NCBI GenBank assembly: GCA_964360635.1
Contig: CAYHXO010000001.1
Coordinates: 70,454 to 134,453, forward strand
DNA: 64,000 bases
Direction: 5' to 3'
Source: CALRGE01 sp964360635
GTDB lineage: Bacteria; Patescibacteriota; Gracilibacteria; UBA1369; 2-02-FULL-48-14
Part shown: positions 41,805 through 49,900 of the stretch, piece by piece
Position numbering within the stretch: position 1 is the first letter of the stretch
Layout of the letters: each line of letters begins with the position of its first letter
Position numbers and translations under genes: made by a program
Notes under the pieces: generated by a model
Told to the model about the DNA's origin: nothing
The model's database searches: none
Seen by the model: the letters and a program-made list of their open reading frames with translations, nothing else

Positions 41805-43013
41805 ATGGTAGCAAGTGACAAAAACAACAATGATACACTGAAAAATCTTTTTTCTTCGACCGGCTCTAGAAGAAAGAATTTTGAAGTGACTCCAGATGTA
41901 ACACCTTTGGGGGCACGAATTAAAGTTATCGGTTGCGGAGGTGGAGGTGGAAATGCTTTGAACCGAATGATTAAGTCGAATATAAAAGGTATCGAATTTA
42001 TTGCCGTGAACACTGATGCACAAGCGCTTTATCACAATGAAGCTAGCACTAAAATTAATATTGGAAAGGCGACAACTCGAGGACTTGGAGCAGGTAGTTA
42101 CCCTGAAAAAGGGAAACAGGCCGCAGAAGAATCTTCAGAGGAAATCAAGCAGGCAATTGATGGTGCTGATATGCTTTTCATCACTTGCGGACTTGGTGGT
42201 GGAACTGGAACTGGAGCTGCTCCTGTGATTGCGGAAATTGCACGTGATTTGGGAATTTTGACAGTTGCTGTTGTTACTAAACCTTTCTCATTTGAAGGGC
42301 ACAGAAGAAAAACTCAGGCTGAAGAGGGTCTTGAGAATTTGAAGAACAAAGTAGACACATTGATTGTTATTCCAAACGATAAAATTTTGTCTTTGATTGA
42401 TAAGAAGACTCCACTTCAGGAGGCTTTCACCGTTGTGGATGATGTGCTTCGACAAGGCGTACAGGGTATTTCGGATTTGATTACCGTTACAGGAATGATC
42501 AACGTCGACTTTGCTGATGTGAGGGCGATTATGGAAAATGCCGGTTCAGCTTTGATGGGAATTGGATATGGAACTGGAGAAAATCGTGCCGCTGAAGCTG
42601 CAAAGGCAGCAATCGACAGTCCTCTTCTTGAGCTTGATATTAATGGTGCGAAAGGAATTCTTTTCAACATTACAGGTGGAACTGATCTTTCAATGTTTGA
42701 AGTTGACGAGGCTGCGAGAATTATTACCGAAGCCGCTGATCCTGAAGCAAATATTATTTTCGGAGCTGTTGTGAACGATTCTTACACAGGTGAAATCAAG
42801 ATCACGGTCGTTGCTACCGGATTTGAGGATGCTCGAAGAAGTGTAAGTATAACCAGGCCACTGAGCGATGTTCGCACGATGAGCCAGCCTTACGGCGCCT
42901 CTCTCGAGAGAAAACCTCAGCAACAGGTTAGTACAACTCAACTTCCAAGTGTTGATGAGTCTACTAATGAATACGATATTCCTGCGTTCATAAGACAGAA
43001 GATGCAGAAGTAG
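41805..43013 (+). CDS. ftsZ: Cell division protein FtsZ
   Basis: 402-aa tubulin-like GTPase of the division ring. GCGGGGGNALNRM, AVNTDAQAL, the tubulin signature GLGGGTGTGAAPVIAEIA near residue 130 and NVDFADV are present. The C-terminal peptide EYDIPAFIRQKMQK is the FtsA-binding tail. It ends in TAG, which shows that amber is a true stop in this genome. Confidence 0.98.
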   Translation: MVASDKNNNDTLKNLFSSTGSRRKNFEVTPDVTPLGARIKVIGCGGGGGNALNRMIKSNIKGIEFIAVNTDAQALYHNEASTKINIGKATTRGLGAGSYPEKGKQAAEESSEEIKQAIDGADMLFITCGLGGGTGTGAAPVIAEIARDLGILTVAVVTKPFSFEGHRRKTQAEEGLENLKNKVDTLIVIPNDKILSLIDKKTPLQEAFTVVDDVLRQGVQGISDLITVTGMINVDFADVRAIMENAGSALMGIGYGTGENRAAEAAKAAIDSPLLELDINGAKGILFNITGGTDLSMFEVDEAARIITEAADPEANIIFGAVVNDSYTGEIKITVVATGFEDARRSVSITRPLSDVRTMSQPYGASLERKPQQQVSTTQLPSVDESTNEYDIPAFIRQKMQK

Positions 43014-43027
43014 TGTAAACTGCTCGA

Positions 43028-43957
43028 GTGGAAATCAGACAAATAAAATCTGGCGATAAAAAATATGCTGAGTTTGTTGCTGCCTTCGGTAGTATTGAGC
43101 AAAGTTTTGAGTGGGGAGAATTACAGTGTTCGATTCCGGGTCGGCCGGAGTTTTATGTGTTTGGGGCATTTGATGGTGTCGAATTGGTCGGATCGATTTT
43201 GGCGATTCGACAAGAAATGGGATTTGGGAAAACTTGGCTTTGGGCTCCGCGTGCGCCGGTTTTACGCGACGCTGCTGCCTGGCCGCTTTTGCGTGATGCT
43301 TGCGCGGGAATGGGCGATTTATATTTGCGAGTTGAACCCGGTTCGCCGGTAGATGAAAAAGCGGCTGGCGAAAGTTATATGCCCGAGGAAACTTTGATTG
43401 TGGATCTCGAGGTGGAAGAGAGCTCGATTTTGGCTCAGATGGCTCAAAAGGGCAGGTATAATATTAAAGTGGCGGATAAGGCTGGAGTGGAAATTCGGTG
43501 CGATTGTGAGTTGGGCGAGTTTTATAAAATTCTGAAAGAGACCTCAGCGAGAGACGGATTTGCCGTTCATTCCAAAGAGTTTTATGAGAAGATTCCGGCG
43601 ACTTTCTATGGCGCGTTTTTTGGCGGGAAATTAATTGCCGGAATTTTTGTGACTTATTTTGGCGAAACTGCGACTTATTATTTCGGTGCCTCGTCAAATA
43701 TGCACCGAGAGGTGATGGCGCCTTACTTGTTACAGTGGACAGCTATGCGAGATGCTAAGGCGGCGGGCATGAAAAAATATGATTTTTTGGGGGTCGCGCC
43801 AGAGGGTGAAACCACTCATTCGCTCGCGGGAGTAACACAATTCAAAACTCGCTTCGGGGGGAAGCGCCTGAAATATCCGTCGGCACGAATTGTTATTTTT
43901 CGTCCTTTTTGGACTTTTCTCGTTTCTTGCGCAAAGCTTTTTGTTCGAGGTCGGTAG
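43028..43957 (+). CDS. FemAB-like peptidyltransferase
   Basis: 309 aa with a GTG start. Two GNAT-like halves with QSFEWGELQ, KGRYNIKVADKAGVEI and KYDFLGVAPEGETTHSLAGVTQFKTRFGG, the end typical of FemX/FemAB enzymes that add amino acids from aminoacyl-tRNA to the peptidoglycan stem. It may build the interpeptide bridge. It follows ftsZ by 14 bases and overlaps the convergent def gene by 65 bases. Confidence 0.88.
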   Translation: MEIRQIKSGDKKYAEFVAAFGSIEQSFEWGELQCSIPGRPEFYVFGAFDGVELVGSILAIRQEMGFGKTWLWAPRAPVLRDAAAWPLLRDACAGMGDLYLRVEPGSPVDEKAAGESYMPEETLIVDLEVEESSILAQMAQKGRYNIKVADKAGVEIRCDCELGEFYKILKETSARDGFAVHSKEFYEKIPATFYGAFFGGKLIAGIFVTYFGETATYYFGASSNMHREVMAPYLLQWTAMRDAKAAGMKKYDFLGVAPEGETTHSLAGVTQFKTRFGGKRLKYPSARIVIFRPFWTFLVSCAKLFVRGR

Positions 43958-44405
43958 CTTTGTCGGCAAAGAGAATAGCGTTGATGTGATCAACTTCATG
44001 CTGAATGATTCTCGCGTTATAGCCTGAAAGTTCAAGAGTTTGGCTTTGATTTTTAAGATTTTTAAAAGTCACAATCGCGTACTTCGCTCTTTTCACGTGG
44101 CCCCAAAGTCCCGGAAGGCTGAGACAACCCTCTTCAGCGTTTTGCAAATCTTCTGAAAGTTCGAGAATTTCAGGGTTAATCATTGGCACAATAACTTCAT
44201 TTGCTCCGCCCGGATTGAACTTACAAATCACCATTCGAATATTTTTGGCAACCTGTGGAGCGGCGATTCCAACCCCTTTTTCATATTCCATCGTCTTTAT
44301 CATGTCCTGCGCAAATTTGCGAATATCCGCATTTATCACGGCGACCGGTTTTGAAACCGTTCTGAGAATTTTATTGTCTATGCCTTTTACTACGTCGATT
44401 ATCAT
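43893..44405 (-). CDS. def: Peptide deformylase
   Basis: 170 aa. Removes the formyl group from new proteins. All three motifs are intact: GVGIAAPQV, EGCLSLPG and HEVDH (metal ligands Cys and two His). A Lys-rich C-terminal tail extends into the end of femAB on the other strand. The start overlaps the HEPN-like gene by four bases. Confidence 0.95.
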   Translation of the reverse strand: MIIDVVKGIDNKILRTVSKPVAVINADIRKFAQDMIKTMEYEKGVGIAAPQVAKNIRMVICKFNPGGANEVIVPMINPEILELSEDLQNAEEGCLSLPGLWGHVKRAKYAIVTFKNLKNQSQTLELSGYNARIIQHEVDHINAILFADKATDLEQKALRKKREKSKKDEK

Positions 44406-45007
44406 TTGTAGAATTTTATTCTTTCCGTGATTTCACCTGCAGCGAGAAAAATATCATTTATATCCGCTTTTGTATATTTATCATCAATCTCTTGCAAAGA
44501 AAATACGTGAATTCTATTTCTTGCATATCTTATTTCTTCTGCTTTTGTGAACAAGTCTTTAGTGAAAAGCCCGCACCTCTTTGCTATTCTGTTTAACTCA
44601 ATAAAGTTAGTTGCGTCATTTAATTTTTTCAACTCCGTGACTTTCTTCACACCGCAAATTTCCTCCGTTTCCGAAAGTCTATATATTTGTTTGCAGATTG
44701 GAAACTTTTCTTCTTTGCCCATTATTTCTCTTGGGTTGATCTTACCGGACTTGATCAACTCGTGAAGCTTATAATTAATTAGACTTTCTACTATTGAAGC
44801 AGTGTAAATTATGATGGTTTTATAGGTTGGATATGAAACGGAGCCGGGTAGTTCGAAGTGTTCGGATAGATCATCTAAAAACATTATATTTTGCATCTTA
44901 ATCGCCAAATTTTCTCTTAAGATTTCGTTGTTAACGAAGCCAAATTTTATAGCCTTAATTTTTTCAAGATGCATGCGTTCTGGAATATTTATTTTATTCA
45001 TTTTCAA
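44402..45007 (-). CDS. HEPN-like protein
   Basis: 201 aa, helical. EEIRYARNRIHVFSLQEIDDKYTKADINDIFLAAGEITERI near the C-terminus contains RNRIH, the Rx4-6H-type core of HEPN domains, in the usual place before the last helix. The middle helix (TYKTIIIYTASIVESLINYKLHELI) also fits. A ribonuclease-like role is possible but unproven. The small gene upstream overlaps its start by 14 bases, as in a toxin-antitoxin pair. It lies directly before def. Confidence 0.6.
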   Translation of the reverse strand: MKMNKINIPERMHLEKIKAIKFGFVNNEILRENLAIKMQNIMFLDDLSEHFELPGSVSYPTYKTIIIYTASIVESLINYKLHELIKSGKINPREIMGKEEKFPICKQIYRLSETEEICGVKKVTELKKLNDATNFIELNRIAKRCGLFTKDLFTKAEEIRYARNRIHVFSLQEIDDKYTKADINDIFLAAGEITERIKFYK

Positions 45008-45191
45008 GGCCCATAAATTTAAGAAGTCCGAATGCGCCGCGTTTTCTTAATCGTTCCGCTGTCTCTTTTGGTGTGGCGTTGCCATACTCTTTTCCATAAA
45101 TCCTCTCGATTTTTTGCATTTGCTTGGAAAGCTTTGGTTTTGTGCTTGGCATGTGGATTTGGTTAGGCTCTGTCATCATAATTGGCAGCAT
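44994..45191 (-). CDS. Small basic protein paired with the HEPN-like gene
   Basis: Up to 65 aa (an ATG at 45176, MTEPNQ, is also possible). Basic and helical (KPKLSKQMQKIERIYGKEYGN then KETAERLRKRGAFGLLKFMG). No family recognised. It overlaps the HEPN-like start, so the two are coupled. An antitoxin role is inference from layout. Confidence 0.5.
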   Translation of the reverse strand: MLPIMMTEPNQIHMPSTKPKLSKQMQKIERIYGKEYGNATPKETAERLRKRGAFGLLKFMGLENE

Positions 45192-45225
45192 TGTTTTTGC
45201 AAAACTAAAAAAGCCAGATAAGGTT

Positions 45226-45254
45226 TAAAAATCTGTTGTCAGAGAGCTGACAAC
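45226..45254 (-). terminator. Terminator after prfB and the 58-aa gene
   Basis: A perfect eight-base stem GTTGTCAG/CTGACAAC with a four-base loop, followed on the minus strand by AGATTTTTAAA. Confidence 0.75.
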
Positions 45255-45288
45255 AAGTCTTGTTAATATCAAAACCGTTCGGATAGTT

Positions 45289-45465
45289 TCAATATGTAGG
45301 CCCTTCCCACCTTTCCTCATCAGATTCCTGCGCTTCCGGCTGAGGCGTCGCCACCTCCAATGTTCTGCTGTGGTAATCCGCGCGGAGGCTTGAGGTAATA
45401 GGACTACCTTCATGAGTTTGATCGCTTATATTGAATTGTGGCTCTTGTGATTCTGGATTTGCCAT
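45289..45465 (-). CDS. Unknown 58-aa acidic protein after prfB
   Basis: ATG at 45465, four bases after the prfB stop, TGA at 45291. The peptide is acidic and Pro/Glu/Ser-rich (MANPESQEPQFNISDQTHEG, then TPQPEAQESDEERWEGPTY), probably disordered. The tight spacing to prfB and the terminator just behind support it. No family recognised. Confidence 0.5.
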   Translation of the reverse strand: MANPESQEPQFNISDQTHEGSPITSSLRADYHSRTLEVATPQPEAQESDEERWEGPTY

Positions 45466-45469
45466 AGAT

Positions 45470-46558
45470 TTATTTCTTAATTTTTAACTCCGCTTCTATA
45501 AATTCATCAATATCACCGTCGAGGACAGCATCTACTTGTGAGGTTTCGCAATCTGTTCGGTGGTCTTTAACCATTTTGTATGGGTGGAGAACGTATGAAC
45601 GAATTTGGTTTCCCCAAGAGTGCTGGAGGTGCTCGCCTTTTATTTCCTGAATGGTTTCAAGTTGGTGTTTTATTTTAAGTGCGACTAGTTTTGACCGAAT
45701 CATTTGCAAACAAACTTCGCGATTTTGGAGCTGGCTTCTTTCCATTTGGCAAGCCACAACAATTCCCGTTGGAATGTGAGTTGCACGAGCTGCAGTAGAA
45801 ACTTTGTTGACGTTCTGGCCTCCTTTTCCTCCTGCACGATAAAAATCCCACTCAAGATCTTCTTCGCGAATTTCAATGTCGGTGTCGTCCGGAAGATCAG
45901 GAACAACTTCAACAAGTGCAAATGAAGTTTCTCGGCTTCCTTTCGAGTTGAAAGGGGAGTGACGAACAAGGCGATGGACCCCGGCTTCGCCCTTCAAATA
46001 ACCGAAAGCATATTGCCCCAAAACCTTGAATGCGGCACTTTTTATTCCGGCTTCTTCAGCGGGAGACATGTCTAGCTGCTGAGTTTTCCAGCCACGTTTT
46101 TCACAATAACGAAGATACATTCTCATTAGCATTTCTGCGAAATCTTGCGCATCTACTCCGCCTGTTCCGGCATGGAAAGAAATTATGGCTTCGTTTGGAT
46201 CGTATTCTCCACTTAAATAAAGTTCTGTGTTGAGGCGATTGTGACGTTTTTCTAGTTCGGTAACATCATCTTCAGTTTCTTTCACGCTCTTTTTGTCATC
46301 GGAATCGATTAAATCACAAAGTTCAATAATATCATTTATATCGAATGCCAGCTTTTCCCAATCTTCAATAAGCTGACGAAGGTGACCCGCTTCTTTTGAA
46401 ACCGTTTTTGCGTGATCAGCATCATTCCAAAATTCAGGTAAACTCATTTCCACTTCGAGTTCTTTTTGGCGATTTTTCTTCGACGGAAGATCTAGATGTT
46501 CGATTGATTTTTGCGTTTCTTCTTTGAGGAGGGCTAGCTTGTCTTTTATTTCTTGCAT
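45470..46558 (-). CDS. prfB: Peptide chain release factor 2
   Basis: 362 aa. The catalytic GGQ is in YRAGGKGGQNVNKVSTA and the codon-recognition tripeptide SPF is in RLVRHSPFNSKGSRETSFA, so it reads UGA and UAA. The frame runs straight from MQEIKDKL with no internal UGA, so the usual programmed +1 frameshift is absent. Its presence shows UGA is a stop here. Confidence 0.96.
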   Translation of the reverse strand: MQEIKDKLALLKEETQKSIEHLDLPSKKNRQKELEVEMSLPEFWNDADHAKTVSKEAGHLRQLIEDWEKLAFDINDIIELCDLIDSDDKKSVKETEDDVTELEKRHNRLNTELYLSGEYDPNEAIISFHAGTGGVDAQDFAEMLMRMYLRYCEKRGWKTQQLDMSPAEEAGIKSAAFKVLGQYAFGYLKGEAGVHRLVRHSPFNSKGSRETSFALVEVVPDLPDDTDIEIREEDLEWDFYRAGGKGGQNVNKVSTAARATHIPTGIVVACQMERSQLQNREVCLQMIRSKLVALKIKHQLETIQEIKGEHLQHSWGNQIRSYVLHPYKMVKDHRTDCETSQVDAVLDGDIDEFIEAELKIKK

Positions 46559-46584
46559 GCAGAGAGAATACCCGAACGTGTGAA

Positions 46585-47232
46585 TTATTCAAATCGTTCG
46601 GCGAGTCCGGCTCTGATCAGAACTCCTCCGGTAGTAGTGATTTCATGGCTGCCTTCATCATCTTTATCTATTTCATGCAAAAACCTTGACCTTAGCGGCT
46701 CTTTTGCTCCTTCAAAAAATGGCCTAAATATTTGTAGGTCTTCGGCTTTGTCTGCTTCTGTTGCTCCACCTGGAGATGGTGTTCGTGTGTGCCATAAATA
46801 TTTTGTGCTTTCACGAGTGCGTCTATTCGGCGCTGACATCCACATATATGCACCGGCACTGATAACTTGATCTTCGCCGTAAGTAGAAACATGATCACCT
46901 TTTAGTGCCGACTCTTTAAGAAATCGCATTATATTATCTGCAATGTATGCGCTCCCGGCTCCATTTTGAATTGATAATTTTACCTCCATTCGCGTTTTTA
47001 GAAAAGTTTCTACTAGGTTTGGGTGAGCTCCCATTTGATGTAAATCTTTGATTTGTGATTTTATAATATTTTCTCCGTCGCCAAGCCTGAACGATTCTAA
47101 AAGCATGCCGATTTTCGGTAGAATTTCCGGACTAATTCTTTCGCGATTCAAATGAAAAACAGCGGGGATTGGTTTGCCATATGTGAGGTGTCCGTCGATG
47201 CGACCTGTTAATTTGAATTCGTAATTATTCAT
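46585..47232 (-). CDS. Unknown 215-aa protein, third gene of the NTase-phosphoesterase operon
   Basis: No family recognised. It begins with strands (YEFKLTGRIDGHLTYGKPIPAVFHL), has a helical centre and ends in ITTTGGVLIRAGLAERF. No signal peptide. It overlaps the phosphoesterase gene by eight bases and is probably made with it. Confidence 0.6.
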   Translation of the reverse strand: MNNYEFKLTGRIDGHLTYGKPIPAVFHLNRERISPEILPKIGMLLESFRLGDGENIIKSQIKDLHQMGAHPNLVETFLKTRMEVKLSIQNGAGSAYIADNIMRFLKESALKGDHVSTYGEDQVISAGAYMWMSAPNRRTRESTKYLWHTRTPSPGGATEADKAEDLQIFRPFFEGAKEPLRSRFLHEIDKDDEGSHEITTTGGVLIRAGLAERFE

Positions 47233-48637
47233 TTCCTGTTTCTGTTAAGTGATACTCACTCGGACTGCCTGTGTTGATAAATATAAACCTACCTTTGTAT
47301 TCGCTGGCTCCGGGATTATAGCAAATTGTCTCTCCCACTTTATCTTGCACCGAGCCAGAAACTGAGGCTGATTCATGAATATGCCCGAAAAGTGCAAGGT
47401 CGATTTTTACTCCTGTTTGTTCCAAAAAATCTCTTACCGCCGCGCTACCCCAATGTTGCCTTCCCGGGTATTTTCTTTCTCTTGCCATGTCCAGATTAGT
47501 ATCTTCAGGTGGACAGTGAATGTTTGCAATAGTGAAAGCTGCGGAGCTACTTAAATTTGCAGCGGAAGCGTTCATGTCGTTTTTGATATCTTCTTCCTGT
47601 TTAAACCAATAGTCATGAATGCCTTCGAGATGAATGTGTGGGACATAAGAATATCCAAGCATTTGAACCTCATCAGAGAGTTTAACTGTTTTGTTGTTAG
47701 CGTTATGTAGAATGCCTTCTTTGTCGGCAGCCTCAAGGTCATCATGTAATACTCCAGCATCATCATTTCCTAAAATTATAGAAATTGAGCCGTGAAATAT
47801 TTGCCTAAATCTGCGAATTCGTTGCAAAAAATCGGTCATGAATTTTCTTTGGTGCTCGTCAGAATGTGGCAGAAGGTTCTCTCGAACTCTAAGCCATTCG
47901 TTCCAAGGGGCTGCTGTCATAATTGACCTTAGAAAGCCAGACACGGGCCCGTGCGTGAAGGTTAATCCATCGCCAAGAAGCTTGAGATAATCTTTTTTTG
48001 TTGCCCCCGCTCCCAAACATCTTTCTAGAATTTGTTGGTCTTTATTGATCAAATATCCGCTACTTAGTAAAAAATTGTATTTTAAAAGGCGTATAAACAT
48101 CTCAAATAAATCGCACTCTGATTTTGGAACCTCATTTTTGTTGACGAGGCCGATTCTCTCTTTAAAAAGGTTGAATGTTCTCTTGCCGCCTTCGTCTTTG
48201 CATAAAAAGTCGGTGAAATATGCTGTGTTTTTTTCAAGGAAGAGTATGTCGTTTAATTCCATTTGCAAATTACGAGCTTCTCCACCAGAATCTATCATTT
48301 GTTCGATTTTTGAAAAAATTCTGCCAAAACTTTCTGCCTGTTCTCTAGTAAAATTTGATTCAAATATCATGTAGCCTTCCTCATATACATCTTGAGCCGG
48401 TATTTCTTGAATAATTGAGTATGCATCGGGCCTGTAAAAGTCTGCCGGACCGTCCATTTTCATTCCTGTCCCATCTTTAAATCTTAGTCCCATTTTCTTT
48501 GGAGCGATGTCTCCACCAAATACCACGTGGTCGACTTTTCTATCTTTGGATTCTTGTAAGAAGAGGTCGATGTTTTTTAAATTACCGTGGATATCTGTTG
48601 CAAATGAAATTGATTCTGAGTTTTTCATAGATTTCAT
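47225..48637 (-). CDS. Calcineurin-like metallophosphoesterase
   Basis: 470 aa. The metal motifs are in order: FATDIHGN, VVFGGDIAP, IILGNDD, ANIHCPPE and ALFGHIHE. Such enzymes cut phosphomono- or diesters. A 200-residue helical insert lies between the second and third motifs, larger than usual. The ATG overlaps the upstream gene's stop by four bases (ATGA). The substrate is unknown. Confidence 0.85.
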   Translation of the reverse strand: MKSMKNSESISFATDIHGNLKNIDLFLQESKDRKVDHVVFGGDIAPKKMGLRFKDGTGMKMDGPADFYRPDAYSIIQEIPAQDVYEEGYMIFESNFTREQAESFGRIFSKIEQMIDSGGEARNLQMELNDILFLEKNTAYFTDFLCKDEGGKRTFNLFKERIGLVNKNEVPKSECDLFEMFIRLLKYNFLLSSGYLINKDQQILERCLGAGATKKDYLKLLGDGLTFTHGPVSGFLRSIMTAAPWNEWLRVRENLLPHSDEHQRKFMTDFLQRIRRFRQIFHGSISIILGNDDAGVLHDDLEAADKEGILHNANNKTVKLSDEVQMLGYSYVPHIHLEGIHDYWFKQEEDIKNDMNASAANLSSSAAFTIANIHCPPEDTNLDMARERKYPGRQHWGSAAVRDFLEQTGVKIDLALFGHIHESASVSGSVQDKVGETICYNPGASEYKGRFIFINTGSPSEYHLTETGNE

Positions 48638-49761
48638 TGCTTATTAAGAATCAAGGCCTCTGCAGGTAGGACGGGAATTGCCGGCATTAACTGTGTGTCT
48701 TTTGGTATTTTAAGATAAGAATAATCGCCGCTCGGCCTTCTTCCTTCCGTTAGCCTACTTTCGTAGTTGTCTTTAATGTGCCGTTTTATGCGTTCACATT
48801 CTTCTTGGAAATACTCAATAAGGACCGTGAGGTAGTGAGGCCCGTATTTCTCTCTCCTAATTTTCATTATATGTCTTATGTGTCGACTGTACTCGCCTCC
48901 AAATATCATGGACTGTCCCATCTCTGTTAATATTTTGTGGAGATTTTTATATCTTTTTCGGATTGCAGCCTCCCATTTCTCAATAAAATAGTCTGGACCT
49001 ATTTCTCCATGCCTCATCTTATATTCATCCATCAGCATTTTGGGATGAGCGGTTTCCAGAAAAACATCGCTTTCATTGAGAGCCTCCTGCAAATCTCTGG
49101 AAAGTTGTCTGTATTTCTCTTCACAATGGATAGCAATGGATTGCAATGTTTCCGGGGCGGGCAAGTACAGGCCCGGTTCGAGTTCGCAATTAAGCTCATT
49201 TAGAATTTGTCTTTTTAAATTGCGTGAAATATCAATAATTTCGGGGATTTTTTCTGCTTGGAATTCCGCCTCAAGAGTGTCGGGTTTTAATTGAAGTGCT
49301 AAGCTGCTCTTGGAGTCATCTTTAATAGATATCCCTTGGCGAAGTGACAAATCGTAGTGCATGTTTACGACTCCATTCGTGGGAGGGGTCTGGCCTGGTT
49401 TTACCCACCAATCAATTGATGCCTCTCTTGGATAAGGGTGATTGCTTCCAAATGGGTTGAGGACTAAAACGTCCAAATCGTTGTGTTTTTTTAAGTTTTC
49501 TCTGTCGCCCTGAAAAGAAAGCAGTGTTTTTGCAGTTGAGCCTAATACAACTCCAACCAAGACCCTATTCCTCAAAATACCATCTGCAAGAGGAATCTGT
49601 ACGTCAATTGGTAGTATGGTTTTTTTATCAACATTTTTTAAAAGTTTTTGATGAGGCTCATCACTTTTAAAATCTGCCGACCGAGAAATATCAAATTTTG
49701 AGCTTGTTTGATGATCGTATCTAAATCTTGGATTGCCCCATTCGTTGAATTTAGGTTGCAT
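48634..49761 (-). CDS. Nucleotidyltransferase-like protein
   Basis: 375 aa. LVGVVLGSTAKTLL followed by HNDLDVLVLNPFG (GS ... DxD) at about residues 70-105 resembles the polymerase-beta/MNT nucleotidyltransferase core. The spacing between GS and DxD is longer than usual, so the match is tentative. The second half is helical. It is first of three overlapping genes (this gene, the phosphoesterase, an unknown), which suggests one that adds a nucleotide and one that removes it. Confidence 0.6.
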   Translation of the reverse strand: MQPKFNEWGNPRFRYDHQTSSKFDISRSADFKSDEPHQKLLKNVDKKTILPIDVQIPLADGILRNRVLVGVVLGSTAKTLLSFQGDRENLKKHNDLDVLVLNPFGSNHPYPREASIDWWVKPGQTPPTNGVVNMHYDLSLRQGISIKDDSKSSLALQLKPDTLEAEFQAEKIPEIIDISRNLKRQILNELNCELEPGLYLPAPETLQSIAIHCEEKYRQLSRDLQEALNESDVFLETAHPKMLMDEYKMRHGEIGPDYFIEKWEAAIRKRYKNLHKILTEMGQSMIFGGEYSRHIRHIMKIRREKYGPHYLTVLIEYFQEECERIKRHIKDNYESRLTEGRRPSGDYSYLKIPKDTQLMPAIPVLPAEALILNKQ

Positions 49762-49843
49762 TGTTTCTCTTTAGTTTTATGTGTTTTATAACACGAAAGA
49801 GGGGTGATTGTCAAGCGCGTCGCCAGATTAAATTTGTCTGAAA

Positions 49844-49861
49844 ACTGTCCCCGGGGACAGT
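49844..49861. repeat. Perfect 18-bp palindrome before the flippase promoter
   Basis: ACTGTCCCCGGGGACAGT with no spacer, ending just before the -35 of the flippase gene. It could be an operator. Similar CTGTCCCC...GGGGACAG hairpins are also known as REP-like elements. Confidence 0.6.
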
Positions 49862-49864
49862 CTA

Positions 49865-49893
49865 TGGAAAGGCTTCGGTTTTCGGGGTAGAAT
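49865..49893 (+). promoter_or_regulatory. Promoter of the flippase gene, leaderless
   Basis: Weak TGGAAA, a 17-bp spacer and TAGAAT. The -10 ends seven bases before the ATG. Confidence 0.5.
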
Positions 49894-49900
49894 CTCGGCA

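Noticed and set aside
45470..46558. Programmed +1 frameshift in prfB
   Set aside because: The reading frame is continuous from MQEIKDKL through the GGQ domain with no internal TGA.
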